DNA of 64,000 bases. Origin: an uncultured Gammaproteobacteria bacterium (lineage in GTDB: Bacteria > Pseudomonadota > Gammaproteobacteria > Pseudomonadales > Pseudohongiellaceae). The stretch spans positions 1 through 64,000 of the forward strand of contig CAJXUA010000005.1 in NCBI GenBank assembly GCA_913060695.1. Direction: 5' to 3'. Shown in pieces: positions 1-8,971 of the stretch. Made by a program: the position numbers and the translations under genes. Every line of letters starts with the position of its first letter. Within the stretch, counting starts at the first letter, position 1. The notes under the pieces are model-generated. The model was given only the letters and a program-made list of their open reading frames with translations. It searched no databases and had not been told where the DNA came from.

Positions 1-43
1 AACTCAGCCCTTGACCACCTGCTAACTAACCGTCCAACTTATG

Positions 44-78
44 GGGGTCAGTTCACAGTTTCAGTTCAAGTTGACCCC
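44..78. repeat. Degenerate member of GGGGTCAG-type palindromic repeat
   Basis: GGGGTCAGTTCACAGTTTCAGTTCAAGTTGACCCC; ends are inverted and resemble the element at 1080-1128. Confidence 0.5.
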
Positions 79-401
79 ACAGGTGGCGCAAGGGCTTATG
101 GCGGGATATGTTGATGTTGAGCAATTCAATCACCGCTTCAGAACCAACTGGGCGATGCATCACCAGAACTACGGCCAGAGCTCCTCGGCATCGGAGTACG
201 CTGCGCTGAAAAGGTTGGCTGATGCGTATCCCGATTCCGAAACTGGAGCCAACACGGCCATATCCTCCGCCGTGGAGATGACTCTCACTCAGGTGTATAT
301 AGTGCACCCAGAGGAGCAAGAAGTGTCATCCCAGGAAGCTGGTACAACGGGCTTCTAGTTAAAGCTTTGATTCACGGCTGGTAAATATTGCGCGGCGATA
401 A

Positions 402-448
402 GGCGCTAAGCACTTACAAGACTTACGGGTTCGTAAGTGCTTAGCGCC
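402..448. repeat. Perfect 16-bp inverted repeat (hairpin)
   Basis: GGCGCTAAGCACTTAC (402-417) and GTAAGTGCTTAGCGCC (433-448), 15-nt loop. Confidence 0.8.
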
Positions 449-887
449 AAAGAATCAACACTTATACCTCGCTCGAAATCTGCAGATAAAGCTACTCTGA
501 CTCATGGCTGTCCCACTTAATTTTGGTTTATCGCACAATTGCCAGAATATGACTGGCGTTGCGCTCGTTAGTGCTCCGTAGTGCGAGCGTCACTGCGGCG
601 TACTTCGCTGTCGGACACGCCGCGAGTACGTCCAGGCGGCTCATGGTCCGTCATCAAAGCACCCCACATCGCCGCTCTGACATTGTAGAAGCGCTGAATG
701 CATAAATCGGTCAAACTCATGCCCAATGCTGCGCAAATCATGATGATCTCTTGTATCTTCCAATCTGTGTTGTAGCGAACAGACTATTTATTGTCGGCCC
801 CCTATAGTAGATATAATCCGCGTCACATCGCGTGAAGTAGCTTTCTATTTGTAGTTTTAACGCAGTCAACAACACAGGAATAGAGTT

Positions 888-1067
888 ATGAAATCTTCAA
901 CAGAAAATAAGATCAAAGGCAAACTCCACGAATCCAAAGGCAAAGCGAAGCAAGTAGCTGGAGTTGTTACCGACAACCCAAAGCTTCAAAGCGAAGGCGA
1001 GCTAGAAGAGCTGCGCGGTAAGTTGCAGCAACAGCTTGGTGAGATTGGGAAAAAGTTAGAGAAATAG
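888..1067 (+). CDS. CsbD family stress protein (59 aa, below the ORF-track cutoff)
   Basis: Read by eye: MKSSTENKIKGKLHESKGKAKQVAGVVTDNPKLQSEGELEELRGKLQQQLGEIGKKLEK*; KIKGK..E.KGKAKQ.AG..T.N..L..EG pattern is CsbD-like. Confidence 0.85.
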   Translation: MKSSTENKIKGKLHESKGKAKQVAGVVTDNPKLQSEGELEELRGKLQQQLGEIGKKLEK

Positions 1068-1079
1068 TGAATGAATCTT

Positions 1080-1128
1080 GGGGTCAGTTCACTTGGGCGC
1101 CACCAAGTTACTCTGACCCCTTTGATCG
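1080..1128. repeat. Palindromic REP/REPIN-like element
   Basis: GGGGTCAGTTCACTTGGGCGCCACCAAGTTACTCTGACCCCTTTGATCG; abuts the stop codon of the minus-strand gene at 1129. Confidence 0.8.
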
Positions 1129-2328
1129 TCAATGTTGATGGGTTTCTAAGTGCTGGCGTAGTAAATCCTTGCCATAGTCGTTGCCATTGGGTGTGCGAAT
1201 CACTGTGTGAATATGATCTCTTGTCGGGGTGCCCGGGGGGTTAATCATGGTGGTACCCACTGGGTTTTGGTGATCGAACTCTATCAGTACCACTGGGCTA
1301 TGTACCCGGTAGTAGAAAACTGCATCCTGGTTTACTTGGCCCACCCAAGAGAAGTAGGTCTCGTTTAGGTGCTGCTCCACATGATCCATGCGCACCGCCG
1401 CTTGGTCGTCGCGCATATTGCCGACATACTGCGCTATTAACTCCACTAGCTTTGCTTTCTGTGCGGGCGTGAGTGCAGAGCCTGGCAAGCCAACATAGTC
1501 CAAGACCATATTGTCTTCATTCGCTGCAGCCATAGGGGCATTCGCAGTCTTCTCGTTTTGCACTGTGGCCAGACGCCGTTGTTCGGCACTCAATGATGTC
1601 ATGAATGCTAAGCCTAAGTTTTGCTCGTCTTGCAATATGGTATTGCCTTCGTATTTGCCACTTTTGGCTACCACGGGTTCGCCGCCCAAGAATGTAGGCG
1701 TCATAACCACCTGCCCACCTTGAATGAAGTAGTTGATAACTAGGTGGTGGCCATCAAGTTGCCAACCCCAGGGTTCGGTGGCAGACGGAATGCCCATAAC
1801 AGTGAAATAGTATTTCTCTTCGCCATAGCGAATGGACTCTTCGTTCAACTCTAACAAAGTCTGCTCGGTCTTCATGATGTCTTGTGTGGTCTTCAGGCCT
1901 TGCGCGCTGAGTGAGACTCGAAGCAAGTTCCATGCGGCCGCTTTCTGGGTTGCGTCCATCTCTTCCAAGCTGACGCCGTGGCGGGCGAAGATACCCACAT
2001 CCACATTAGACCAGTTACGCCACTCAGGGTCGTCTACAGGGAAATGCGCGCGGCTTAGGTGTATGTCGTTCAACGATGCTAGGAAAGCGGCGCCAGCCTC
2101 GGCTAGGGAGGCGGTAGACAGGCCCGTATCCTGCAGCGGAAACAAGTCCTCTATGACACCGTCGGAGGTAGCGATACCACGGAAGGGTTGTCCGAGTGCA
2201 GCGGCTCCATCGCTGGTAAATATGCCTTTGGTTTTTAGCAAAGATTCCGGGTAGGCAGATTGAGCAGCACAGATGCTTGGCAGTAGTAGTGCAGGTGCGA
2301 TGAGTAATGACAGCAAGGTTTGGCGCAT
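1129..2328 (-). CDS. DUF3500 domain-containing secreted protein
   Basis: 399 aa with signal peptide; ...PFRGIATSDGV..., ...HLNETYFSWVG..., ...RDHIHTVIRTPNGNDYG... typical of DUF3500. Confidence 0.8.
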   Translation of the reverse strand: MRQTLLSLLIAPALLLPSICAAQSAYPESLLKTKGIFTSDGAAALGQPFRGIATSDGVIEDLFPLQDTGLSTASLAEAGAAFLASLNDIHLSRAHFPVDDPEWRNWSNVDVGIFARHGVSLEEMDATQKAAAWNLLRVSLSAQGLKTTQDIMKTEQTLLELNEESIRYGEEKYYFTVMGIPSATEPWGWQLDGHHLVINYFIQGGQVVMTPTFLGGEPVVAKSGKYEGNTILQDEQNLGLAFMTSLSAEQRRLATVQNEKTANAPMAAANEDNMVLDYVGLPGSALTPAQKAKLVELIAQYVGNMRDDQAAVRMDHVEQHLNETYFSWVGQVNQDAVFYYRVHSPVVLIEFDHQNPVGTTMINPPGTPTRDHIHTVIRTPNGNDYGKDLLRQHLETHQH

Positions 2329-2434
2329 GATTAACCCTCTTGGTGGAGTTTATCTAAGGAAAGTCATAGTCCTACGTCAGTAGCTTGAAAGCAACTGTGC
2401 CGCTACGGCGCCCGATCGCACGAGTGGGGCGCCA

Positions 2435-2463
2435 ATATCAAATTACTCTGACCCCTTTGATAT
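2435..2463. repeat. Half-element of the palindromic repeat family
   Basis: ATATCAAATTACTCTGACCCCTTTGATAT; ATATCAAA/TTTGATAT inverted ends around the TTACTCTGACCCC core; 5 nt from the VOC stop codon. Confidence 0.7.
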
Positions 2464-2468
2464 ACAAG

Positions 2469-2888
2469 CTAGCTGCTGCGGTTGCGTTCGGGGGGGAGAT
2501 CGCTCTGATACTCGACGAACTCCACCTCGAAGCCATCGGGATCTATGAGGTAGACATTACGGCGATGGGGTTCCTCGGCGCCATCTTGCGCGATCTTGAA
2601 GCCTTGCGCTTCCAAGCGTGCCACTACAGCGTCAAGGCTACTGGTCACGAATGCAAAGTGAGCCAGCCCAATCTGATGGCCGTCTAGGTCTCGATTGCTG
2701 CCTTCGCCGTGGTTGCTAAAAGCTAGGTATTGGTAATCGTCACCGAAGTGTATCCAATGGCGAGTTTTGCCATTCCACTGCCCATCTCCCTCATCCCGTA
2801 TACGCCAATGGGGGAAGGCTGCACGGTAGAATTTAAGAGACTCTTCGATGTTAGCGACTACTAGATTGACGTGTTCCAAGTGAATCAT
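2469..2888 (-). CDS. VOC (glyoxalase/dioxygenase superfamily) protein
   Basis: 139 aa; HLEHVNLVVANIEESLKFYRAAFP ... YLIDPDGFEVEFVEY. Confidence 0.85.
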   Translation of the reverse strand: MIHLEHVNLVVANIEESLKFYRAAFPHWRIRDEGDGQWNGKTRHWIHFGDDYQYLAFSNHGEGSNRDLDGHQIGLAHFAFVTSSLDAVVARLEAQGFKIAQDGAEEPHRRNVYLIDPDGFEVEFVEYQSDLPPERNRSS

Positions 2889-2917
2889 GATGTGCTCCGT
2901 TTGATGAACTTGACGGC

Positions 2918-2948
2918 ATGCTAATACCTAAAGCAAGGTTGAGGTAAA
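2918..2948 (-). promoter_or_regulatory. Candidate SoxR-type promoter/operator for the VOC gene
   Basis: Minus strand TTTACC-19 bp-TAGCAT with embedded dyad CCTCAACCTTGCTTTAGG, resembling the sox box CCTCAAGTTAACTTGAGG; SoxR-like gene is divergent at 2986. Confidence 0.65.
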
Positions 2949-2985
2949 GTATTTTTTTCAATAGAATCTCAAAAAAGGAGGGCGT

Positions 2986-3432
2986 ATGAGTCAGGCAAAC
3001 TGGTCTGTAGGAGAGGTGGCCGCTAGGTGTGGCGTAAATGTTAGCGCGCTGCATTTCTATGAGAAAAAGGGTTTGATTCGCAGTTGGCGAAGCTTGGGCA
3101 ACCAGCGTCGTTATAAATCAGATGTCTTGCGGCGCATCTCTGTGATCAAGGCGGCGCAGAAGATGGGCATTAGTCTTGAGGAGATCAAACAAGCATTCAC
3201 GACTTTACCCGAAAGCAGAACGCCAACCGCCAAAGATTGGGAATTATTGTCTACCCGCTGGCGCGAATCCTTGAACGCTCGAATTGAATATCTACAGCGA
3301 CTAAGAGACTCATTGTCTGGGTGCATAGGGTGTGGCTGTTTATCGTTAAAGGTGTGTCCTATTTATAACGAAGGTGACCGATGCGGCAAGGAAGGCAGCG
3401 GCCCGGTGATTCTAGATAGAGGGCCAATGTGA
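2986..3432 (+). CDS. soxR: Redox-sensitive MerR-family activator SoxR
   Basis: N-terminal HTH WSVGEVAARCGVNVSALHFYEKKGLI and C-terminal CIGCGCLSLKVC [2Fe-2S] cysteine cluster. Confidence 0.9.
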   Translation: MSQANWSVGEVAARCGVNVSALHFYEKKGLIRSWRSLGNQRRYKSDVLRRISVIKAAQKMGISLEEIKQAFTTLPESRTPTAKDWELLSTRWRESLNARIEYLQRLRDSLSGCIGCGCLSLKVCPIYNEGDRCGKEGSGPVILDRGPM

Positions 3433-3452
3433 GAGCTGTCTATCTGACTACT

Positions 3453-4409
3453 TTAACTACGGGCTTGCTTTACTTTGTACATAAGCGAATCCCCATCGGC
3501 CAGTAAGGCGTCGACTGTAGTGTGTTTATCCGGGTCAAACTCCACCGCTCCGAATGAAAAAGCGATTGCGTAGCCAAGATTTGCATCTTGAGTATATTGC
3601 GCTAGAGATTGACTGCATCTTTCTAAGGTCTCTTGAGCTTGCTGACGAGTAGTATCTGTAAGCAAAGCTACAAACTCATCGCCTCCCCAGCGCGCGAATA
3701 GGTCAGAGTCTCGTAGCGAGGCTTTCATAAGACTGGCAAATGTTGTTAATGCGAAATCCCCCTCAGAATGTCCGAACTCGTCGTTGATGGCCTTGAACTT
3801 ATCCATATCTAGAAACGCTAGCGTAGCCGGAATTTTCTGCCGAGTGCAGAGTTTCAGGCTGTATTTGGCAAGAAACAAAAAGCCGCGACGGTTAGAAACT
3901 TTCGTAAGATCGTCCAAAGAGGCAAGTTGGATAGCCTGAAGTTCCCGTTCAACCATAGAGGCTAGGTCTTTCAGTGCGTTAATATCCTCCTCGCCAAAAT
4001 CTCGGGGTTTTTTATCGATGATGCATAGCGTTCCCAGTTTATGCCCGCCTACAGTAAGCGGGCAGCCGGCGTAAAACCGAATGCCAGGGTCATTCAATAC
4101 CAAGGGATTGTCTGCGAAGCGGGGGTCTTCGATAGTATCGGGGATTATGAATACATCGTTTCCTAGAATCGCGTGACCGCAGAAAGAGATATCTCGAGAG
4201 GTCTCGGCTACGTCTAGACCTACACAAGACTTAAACCACTGGCGATTTTCATCCACGATGCTGACTAGCGCGATGGGTACCCCAAATAAGCGCTTCGCCA
4301 TGCGTGTCAGTTGATCGAATCGTTCCTCAGGGGAAGTGTCTAAAACATCAATTGAACGAAGTGTTTCAAGCCGAGCCTGTTCATCTTCGGGAATAGCAGG
4401 TGCTTTCAA
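3453..4409 (-). CDS. GAF-GGDEF diguanylate cyclase
   Basis: GAF region then RWGGDEFVALL motif. Confidence 0.9.
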   Translation of the reverse strand: MKAPAIPEDEQARLETLRSIDVLDTSPEERFDQLTRMAKRLFGVPIALVSIVDENRQWFKSCVGLDVAETSRDISFCGHAILGNDVFIIPDTIEDPRFADNPLVLNDPGIRFYAGCPLTVGGHKLGTLCIIDKKPRDFGEEDINALKDLASMVERELQAIQLASLDDLTKVSNRRGFLFLAKYSLKLCTRQKIPATLAFLDMDKFKAINDEFGHSEGDFALTTFASLMKASLRDSDLFARWGGDEFVALLTDTTRQQAQETLERCSQSLAQYTQDANLGYAIAFSFGAVEFDPDKHTTVDALLADGDSLMYKVKQARS

Positions 4410-4742
4410 AGTCGGCTCCTAATCTCTTATTTTTAACGCGATTAACATGCGGCACATCTAGCATTTATGCCGTGTGCACTCGCGCAATCTGGAATGCAAC
4501 TCGCCTGCTCGTGCTTCGGTGACTACAGCGAAATTATCACACCGAATGCTCGGAATCTCTATTTGTCAGAGTATTATTACGAGGAGTATGGGAATCGGAC
4601 CAATATTAGAGCGGAAAACTCCAAATTACGCCCATGGTGGGCGAGCTTGGATGTGTCTCAACCGTATGATATATATGTAGAAATTCGGACTTTAGTTGGC
4701 GTGAGTGTGTGCAAGCAAAAGAGAGGGAGGGGGTTGCTGCGG

Positions 4743-5285
4743 CTAATGCTTTCTAAACTTCATCAAAGCGCCACTGAAGATGTTGCGAGAGGGCAAGATC
4801 TCGGGGCCGTCATAGACGTTCTTTACATCTGACACTGAATAGACTGCAGTCTTGTCTAGGTCTTTAATGAGTTTTATCAAGGAAGGGACATTACGCCTCT
4901 TCTCTACAATGAACAGGATCTCCACCGGATGGGCCTTGCCCATGTCACCATCGAAGGAGACGGCCTTGAACCCCTCCTCACGTAGCTTGCCCGCTAGTAC
5001 ATCTCGGTTGAAGGATATACAGCGGATAAGGTCGTTGCCAATGGCAAAGTGGTTCTCGATGGTGATGCCGACATAGTTGCCCACGGCAAAGCCGCCGGCA
5101 TAGGCCAATGCAAAATACCAGTGATCAAGATTAGATAAAACTTGGGATGCGGCAACTAGCCAGATACTGATTTCGAAAAAACCGATAAACGAAGCGAGCA
5201 GTTTATGGCCACGAAACACGACGATTGTGCGAAACGTACCAAGAGAGACATCCGCGACTCTTGCGAAGAATATTATCGGCACCAA
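4743..5285 (-). CDS. UPF0316/DUF2179-type membrane protein
   Basis: FFARVADVSLGTFRTIVVFRGHKLLASFIGFFEISIWLVAASQVL typical N-terminus. Confidence 0.75.
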   Translation of the reverse strand: MVPIIFFARVADVSLGTFRTIVVFRGHKLLASFIGFFEISIWLVAASQVLSNLDHWYFALAYAGGFAVGNYVGITIENHFAIGNDLIRCISFNRDVLAGKLREEGFKAVSFDGDMGKAHPVEILFIVEKRRNVPSLIKLIKDLDKTAVYSVSDVKNVYDGPEILPSRNIFSGALMKFRKH

Positions 5286-5351
5286 AAAGTAGGGGTATGA
5301 ATCTAATAGCTCGATAATAATTTCTCCTAATTCGTTAATACACAGTTCGTG

Positions 5352-5807
5352 CTAGAGCGCTAAAGACGCCACAGCTTGCTCGTTATGTTGTCTTCTATGA
5401 GTTTGCGCGACAGTGTTGCGTTTGATGCGAGTAGAAGAGGTTCGCGAGTTGTAGTTCACCTGCACTATTTTTTTGCCGATGCTCTTCAAATAGGCCTCCA
5501 CCTCGATGTTATGGGGTTTAGCGCCCCAGTCTTCGCCGACAACGAAGATGTCTGCATCTACGGTCATGCAGCCGGATACGTATTCGAGCTCGTGATAAGG
5601 CTGAACTATGTCGACGCAGCGCAGCGCCTTGAGCATTTCCAGGCGTTGGTCGAGCGGGATTACGGGCTTCTCGGGTTTGTAAGATCTCACTACACGGTCG
5701 GAGGCAACGCCTACCGCCACTACGTCGCCTAATGTCGCGCAATACTCAAGTAATGCAAGATGCCCTACATGTAATAAATCGAATGTGCCTACCGTATATA
5801 CAACCAT
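5352..5807 (-). CDS. Cytidylyltransferase/adenylyltransferase family nucleotidyltransferase
   Basis: GTFDLLHVGHLALLEYC (HxGH) and SSTRIK motif. Confidence 0.85.
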   Translation of the reverse strand: MVVYTVGTFDLLHVGHLALLEYCATLGDVVAVGVASDRVVRSYKPEKPVIPLDQRLEMLKALRCVDIVQPYHELEYVSGCMTVDADIFVVGEDWGAKPHNIEVEAYLKSIGKKIVQVNYNSRTSSTRIKRNTVAQTHRRQHNEQAVASLAL

Positions 5808-5872
5808 TGTGCCTATTAACTCCTTACTAAAAAATGAAACCTACAACTGTAAATTCGGGTGCTCGTTTTCTT

Positions 5873-6526
5873 TTATAAAAGTTTCCATGCATAAGCCGCG
5901 GTTATCGCGAGGGTGTAAAAGGCAAGGAGATAAACATTGAGTGGCTTGCCAGAGAGCTTTGGCGTTTTTATCTGCGCAACATTGAGAGTCGCGAGAGCAA
6001 CACAGGCAGCATAAAGAATGATCGAGAATGCCCCGTGGCTGAACGCGCTTTCGAACAGGAATATGAAAACTAGAATGAGACTGTTGTTGTCCAGTGCTAG
6101 GCCTGTGTATTTGGCCCCCTCTGCGAGTCCGTATGTGCTGAAATAGCTCAGCCGTATTACACCAGCGGCAAGCATCAGAAAAGCGCCGGCTAGGAAAATG
6201 GGTTCGAAGGAACCGTAGCTAAGCAGAAGCACTGCCGGTGCTACCCCATAGCTGACAATGTCGATACATACGTCTAGCTGACCACCAAATACCCCTTGGG
6301 TCTTCGTGCGGCCCTTCATGCTGCGCGCAATGAGCCCATCGGCCCAGTCAAAGCCCACGGCCCAAACCATAGCGATCATCGCCGCCGAATAGACACCAAT
6401 TATGCTGAAGTAGATCGCCAGAGTTGTGCAGGCTAACCCCGCAAGAGAACATAGGTTGGGGAGATCTTTTACAAAGGAGAGGATGCTTGGCTGTATCTCC
6501 CGAGCTTCGGTGTTACTCGTAGTCAT
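5873..6526 (-). CDS. CDP-alcohol phosphatidyltransferase family protein
   Basis: DGLIARSMKGRTKTQGVFGGQLDVCIDIVSYGVAP, CDP-OH-P transferase motif with extended spacing. Confidence 0.85.
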   Translation of the reverse strand: MTTSNTEAREIQPSILSFVKDLPNLCSLAGLACTTLAIYFSIIGVYSAAMIAMVWAVGFDWADGLIARSMKGRTKTQGVFGGQLDVCIDIVSYGVAPAVLLLSYGSFEPIFLAGAFLMLAAGVIRLSYFSTYGLAEGAKYTGLALDNNSLILVFIFLFESAFSHGAFSIILYAACVALATLNVAQIKTPKLSGKPLNVYLLAFYTLAITAAYAWKLL

Positions 6527-6904
6527 AAGACTCCAAAAGTGATGCTTGATGATCTACCGCGATATCAAGCGGATAGACGAGCTCGCCAGCATGATGTGAT
6601 GATCATGTCGACAAGGACAATGCAGCGTGAACGTGTGACCGTTACAGAATAAAAAGAACGATATTGAGCTAAGAGAACCGCGCGGCCTAGGGTCTAGGTG
6701 GCGAAGATAAAACAGATGTGGTTGAAACGACGTCGAATTGACAAACGAAGAGCGCGGAGTCTAGCACAGATGCGGGTGTGATTCTCAGTGGATGTATCAA
6801 ACACAGAATCGTAGGGCTTTGCTACCTCGTCAATTGGCGGATCTAAGATTAAGAACTCAAACTGAAGTGCCCAGCAGATGCCGCCTGTAGAGAAGTCATG
6901 TGCT

Positions 6905-7273
6905 CTATACTTCGTTTCCACGAAGCCCGATACAATTTCCCCATGGGTCTTGAACCTGGCACATGCTGCGCTTGTCCTCTATTGCCATTGGGCCGCGGTA
7001 GAGCGTTGCACCTAGCCATTGAAGATGGGCTAGGGCTTGAGTAATGCTCTCTACCTCCCAGTACACGACAGAGCCTGCAGGGCCAGATGCTATTTTTTCA
7101 TCGGCTTGTACTATCTCTATGTGTACATCGCCGACCAGCAAGCACTCAAAATCTTGGCCTTCGATGCGTTGTCTTATCGCGTTGGAGAATGCTCTTTCGT
7201 ACCAAGCAAGTCCTTGGGCAGGATTTGGAACGTGAATCATTACTGCGCAGATTCTGTTAGCGTGCATGAGCAT
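6905..7273 (-). CDS. VOC family protein
   Basis: MIHVPNPAQGLAWYERAF ... VQDPWGNCIGLRG. Confidence 0.8.
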   Translation of the reverse strand: MLMHANRICAVMIHVPNPAQGLAWYERAFSNAIRQRIEGQDFECLLVGDVHIEIVQADEKIASGPAGSVVYWEVESITQALAHLQWLGATLYRGPMAIEDKRSMCQVQDPWGNCIGLRGNEV

Positions 7274-7429
7274 TACCTTGTAAGCGTTTAACCGGATTGC
7301 GAATAGAGACTAGCGCCATTTTATCTAAGTCGAACTTTCGAATATCGATCCAAACTGTATCGGCCACCAGCTAATCTCCGCAATTCAATCTCGACTATGA
7401 GTAAAATAGGGCTCGACCATAGTTCCAAA

Positions 7430-7618
7430 TTATTCATATTTATCTTTCTCTTTCTTCGCCATCGACGCGCCAAAGCCAGCTCCGATCGCCACGCCAATGG
7501 CAATACCAATAGCGAGATTTTGCATTGCGGCACCAATCGCTACACCTATGCAAATTCCAAGCCCCATCCCCGTAGCGTTGGCAGAATTATTGTCGTTTTT
7601 CTTATTCTTAGATTTCAT
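7430..7618 (-). CDS. Small glycine-zipper membrane protein
   Basis: 62 aa; GICIGVAIGAAMQNLAIGIAIGVAIGAGFGASMAKKEKDKYE, duplicated AIG.AIGVAIGA units. Confidence 0.6.
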   Translation of the reverse strand: MKSKNKKNDNNSANATGMGLGICIGVAIGAAMQNLAIGIAIGVAIGAGFGASMAKKEKDKYE

Positions 7619-7620
7619 AG

Positions 7621-8079
7621 CTAGCCTCGTGAGTAGTAGTTGTCGAACTCGCTTTGCTCGATTAACTTGAAGCCATGGCGCATATAGAAGCGATTAGATG
7701 GGCTGCCCCGTAGTGCGCCAACTCGAATGGGTAGACCTTGTGTCTGCGCTTCTGCAAACACTAGTGATAGCACCGCAGATCCAATTTTCTTGCCTTGTTC
7801 TGCAGGGCGAACATAAAGATGGTCAAGTAACAAATGATCTGCCATTGGTTTTATTACCACAAAACCCACTCTATGCTGAGCAACGATGATATGTCTGGTG
7901 TGTGCGGGTGAGAAGCTCGATAAAAAACGTTGTGCAGCCCGTGTAGGATCAAACCGACCGACTCGCTCAAGGCTTTCTCGCATCGCCTCGACACGCAGCG
8001 CGGCGAGTTCCTGCGCGTCCTCTAGCTGGGCTGGCGCTAGGCTTATGATCGGCGTGTGTGTTGCGCTAGCTTGTGTCAT
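7621..8079 (-). CDS. GNAT family N-acetyltransferase
   Basis: DHLYVRPAEQGKKIGSAVLSLVFAEAQ and FYMRHGFK motifs. Confidence 0.85.
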   Translation of the reverse strand: MTQASATHTPIISLAPAQLEDAQELAALRVEAMRESLERVGRFDPTRAAQRFLSSFSPAHTRHIIVAQHRVGFVVIKPMADHLLLDHLYVRPAEQGKKIGSAVLSLVFAEAQTQGLPIRVGALRGSPSNRFYMRHGFKLIEQSEFDNYYSRG

Positions 8080-8142
8080 GGAAGTCTTTTCGCAGCTCTC
8101 AGCGTTAGTAGTTCAGGACGCATTGCTATGCAGGGATATCTC

Positions 8143-8496
8143 TTAAGGCTGTCGAAGGATCTTCTCCATCGCTTTACCCTTCGCCAGTTCGTCAATCAAC
8201 TTGTCCAAATAGCGTATCTTCTGCATCAAGGGGTCTTCAACTTCTTCCACTCGCACGCCACAGACTAGTCCTTTTATAAGTGAGCGGCTTGGGTTTAGTG
8301 CCGGCGCTTGCTCGAAGAAGGTCTCGAAGTCGACTCGTTGATCAATCTGTCTCTCTAGGCCAGTTTTTTCATAGCCAGTTAGCCAGCAGATTATTTGATC
8401 TACTTCATCCTTGCTACGGCCTTTTCGTTCCGCCTTCTGCACATAGAGCGGATAGACCTTGGCGAACTCCATTGTAAATATGCGATGTTTTGTCAT
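8143..8496 (-). CDS. DUF2200 domain-containing protein
   Basis: [42 protein letters not shown]. Confidence 0.85.
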   Translation of the reverse strand: MTKHRIFTMEFAKVYPLYVQKAERKGRSKDEVDQIICWLTGYEKTGLERQIDQRVDFETFFEQAPALNPSRSLIKGLVCGVRVEEVEDPLMQKIRYLDKLIDELAKGKAMEKILRQP

Positions 8497-8527
8497 CTCA
8501 AATTACTCATTGAACAAAATTTAAGCT

Positions 8528-8872
8528 TTAGACAAATTTCTGGTTCTCTATTGCAACACGGAACTCTTCGAGTCCGGAGAGCAAAGTTTCGGAAATTTCT
8601 TTATCGCCTATGATGCCGTCGCTGTCTAGTTCACTACTCAATAATGGTATGGAAACACACGCGCCTTTGACTATATTGCCAGACATGGTCGTAAGCACTT
8701 CTAGCAAGGCCTCCTGTGCGTGTTGTGCCCGCGGCGAAGTATTGATTAGCATTATAGGTTTATAGGGGAATTCAACGCCGCCTACTAGCCAATCGAGAGC
8801 ATTCTTCATCGGTCCACTAATGCCATGGGCATATTCCGGGCTAGCGATGATCAAGCCATCGGCATGCTTCGA
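8528..8872 (-). pseudogene. 5'-truncated NADPH-dependent FMN reductase
   Basis: Frame reads *SKHADGLIIASPEYAHGISGPMKNALDWLVGG...; N-terminal flavodoxin-like strand/loop is missing and the upstream stop lies inside the repeat at 8871-8955. Confidence 0.75.
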
Positions 8873-8955
8873 TCAAAGGGGTCAGAGTAATTTGATCGCA
8901 TATCGATCAAATTACTCTGACCCCCTTGATCAAATTACTCTGACCCCTTTGATCG
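8871..8955. repeat. Palindromic REP/REPIN-like element, three units
   Basis: GATCAAAGGGGTCAGAGTAATTTGATCGCATATCGATCAAATTACTCTGACCCCCTTGATCAAATTACTCTGACCCCTTTGATCG. Confidence 0.9.
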
Positions 8956-8971
8956 GTTTTTCCCAAGATCG

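Noticed and set aside
41-358. ORF 41-358 (+), 105 aa
   Set aside because: Start lies in a degenerate repeat and there is no recognisable domain; possibly a fragment, not supported as a gene.
2385-2687. ORF 2385-2687 (+), 100 aa
   Set aside because: Antisense to the VOC gene and includes repeat translation (YQITLTPLI).
4467-4832. ORFs 4467-4832 and 4474-4680 (+)
   Set aside because: Overlapping frames in low-information intergenic sequence with no recognisable motif, overlapping the 3' end of the UPF0316 gene.
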